5,412 nt of DNA from Nitrospirota bacterium (GTDB lineage: Bacteria; Nitrospirota; Nitrospiria; Nitrospirales; Nitrospiraceae). Below, piece after piece: positions 4,643 to 5,412 of this stretch. The position numbers and the translations under genes are program-made. The notes under the pieces are model-generated. The model did not search any database and was not told the origin of the DNA. It saw only the letters and a program-made list of their open reading frames with translations. Within the stretch, counting starts at the first letter, position 1, and the number at the start of each line of letters is the position of its first letter. Location: the NCBI GenBank assembly GCA_005877535.1, contig VBOM01000156.1, positions 1 to 5,412 on the forward strand, in the 5' to 3' direction.

Positions 4643-5412
4643 ATGGCCGAGCGAGTCGTAAGCACACAGATCACGGACGAAGAGCGAAGTATCGAGGCGG
4701 TGCTGCGTCCGCAGACATTGGAGGAGTACGTTGGCCAAGAGCGGATGAAAGAATCCCTGCGGATCTGTATCGAGGCGGCGAAGCAGCGGAACGAAGCGCT
4801 CGACCACACGATCTTTTATGGTCCCCCTGGGTTGGGGAAGACCACCATTGCCCACATCATTGCTCGTGAGATGGGGGCTGCGCTTCGCTCGACTTCCGGT
4901 CTCGTTTTGGCCCATGCGGGCGATTTGGCCGCTATTCTGACGAACCTCCAAGAGCACGATGTCCTATTCATCGACGAGATCCACCGACTCCCTGCCTCTG
5001 TCGAAGAGGCGCTTTATCCAGCGATGGAGGACTATCAGCTCGATCTCGTGATTGGCCAAGGGCCTGCAGCCAGAACGGTGAAATTGGATCTCCCACGGTT
5101 TACGCTAGTCGGGGCCACGACTCGGGCCGGTGCCCTGACCTCCCCACTCCGGGACCGATTTGGTCTGGTCCACCGCTTGGAGTTCTATTCTCCAGCGGAG
5201 CTGCAGACCATCGTGACACGCTCGGCGGGGGTGCTCGGGATCCCGATCGATTCCGAGGGAGCACAAGAAATTTCGGGTCGTGCTCGAGGAACCCCTCGCA
5301 TCGTCAACCGGCTTATCAAACGGGTGCGCGACTATGCCCAGGTCAAGGCGCAGGGACAAATTACCCAGACTGTAGCCCAGGATGCGCTCGCATGGCTGGG
5401 CGTCGATACGGC
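4643..5412 (+). CDS. ruvB: Holliday junction branch migration helicase RuvB, 3' end cut by window
   Basis: RuvB is the AAA+ motor that forms hexamers on the two arms of a RuvA-bound junction and pumps DNA by ATP hydrolysis. The window holds 256 codons and the frame is open at the right edge; the family is about 340 residues, so the C-terminal winged-helix DNA-binding domain is mostly missing. Visible are [13 protein letters not shown] (21-33), Walker A GPPGLGKT (60-67), Walker B LFIDEIH (108-114), sensor 1 GATTRAG (157-163), the arginine-finger segment PLRDRFG (168-174) and sensor 2 GTPR (216-219). The segment after TSG (84-86) reads [11 protein letters not shown] where most RuvB have P-x-E-x-P/A-GDLAA, a mild deviation. 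ATG at 4643 is the only good start; GAGAGG (4627-4632) lies 10 nt upstream. It follows the Cys-rich gene after 27 nt and is in the same apparent transcription unit as ruvA. Confidence 0.97.
   Translation, partial: MAERVVSTQITDEERSIEAVLRPQTLEEYVGQERMKESLRICIEAAKQRNEALDHTIFYGPPGLGKTTIAHIIAREMGAALRSTSGLVLAHAGDLAAILTNLQEHDVLFIDEIHRLPASVEEALYPAMEDYQLDLVIGQGPAARTVKLDLPRFTLVGATTRAGALTSPLRDRFGLVHRLEFYSPAELQTIVTRSAGVLGIPIDSEGAQEISGRARGTPRIVNRLIKRVRDYAQVKAQGQITQTVAQDALAWLGVDT

Noticed and set aside
4475..4957. Antisense open frame of 160 codons across the Cys-rich gene and ruvB
   Set aside because: It overlaps two supported genes, matches no family I know and has no ribosome binding site context. It is a shadow of + strand coding.

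Overview
The window looks like a chromosomal stretch from a GC-moderate bacterium, most likely of the Nitrospira lineage (phylum Nitrospirota). This is an inference from gene content and protein style: an Mrp/NBP35 Fe-S ATPase next to a tandem PCP_red-domain protein, and a yebC-ruvA-ruvB block with Nitrospira-like sequence texture. No marker in the window proves it. All six genes I accept are on the + strand. Nothing suggests phage, transposon, CRISPR or integron content, and there is no rRNA or tRNA gene.

Layout. (1) Positions 1-920 hold the end, or nearly all, of an Mrp/NBP35-type P-loop ATPase; its frame is open to the left edge. (2) Positions 946-1698 encode a protein with an N-terminal four-Cys zinc-ribbon-like module and two copies of the small domain found at the C-terminus of the light-independent protochlorophyllide reductase subunit (PCP_red). 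It follows the ATPase by 25 nt and has a strong Shine-Dalgarno. (3) A 14-bp stem with a TTTT loop at 1726-1757 probably ends this two-gene unit. (4) Positions 1806-2531 encode a His-rich, multi-helix membrane protein of unknown function. (5) After a leader with promoter-like hexamers comes a genome-maintenance block: yebC (2666-3418), a 97-nt spacer made of degenerate heptamers arranged as a long imperfect palindrome, ruvA (3516-4124), a small secreted Cys-rich protein (4130-4615) and ruvB (4643 to the right edge, truncated).

How the genes may work together. RuvA and RuvB form the Holliday-junction branch-migration motor. YebC is a conserved neighbour of ruv genes and is now thought of as a translation-related factor. 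The ruvC resolvase gene, often found between yebC and ruvA, is absent here and its place is taken by the heptamer palindrome. The exported Cys-rich protein between ruvA and ruvB has no obvious role in recombination. The ATPase and PCP_red pair is the most suggestive unit. A dimeric, Fe-S-bridged, deviant-Walker-A ATPase beside a protein with domains from the DPOR catalytic subunit resembles, in outline only, the BchL/BchB partnership.

Three starts were reassigned from sequence context: the Mrp gene (extends upstream of the TTG at 39), the membrane protein (GTG at 1806 rather than TTG at 1779) and yebC (ATG at 2666 rather than GTG at 2660).
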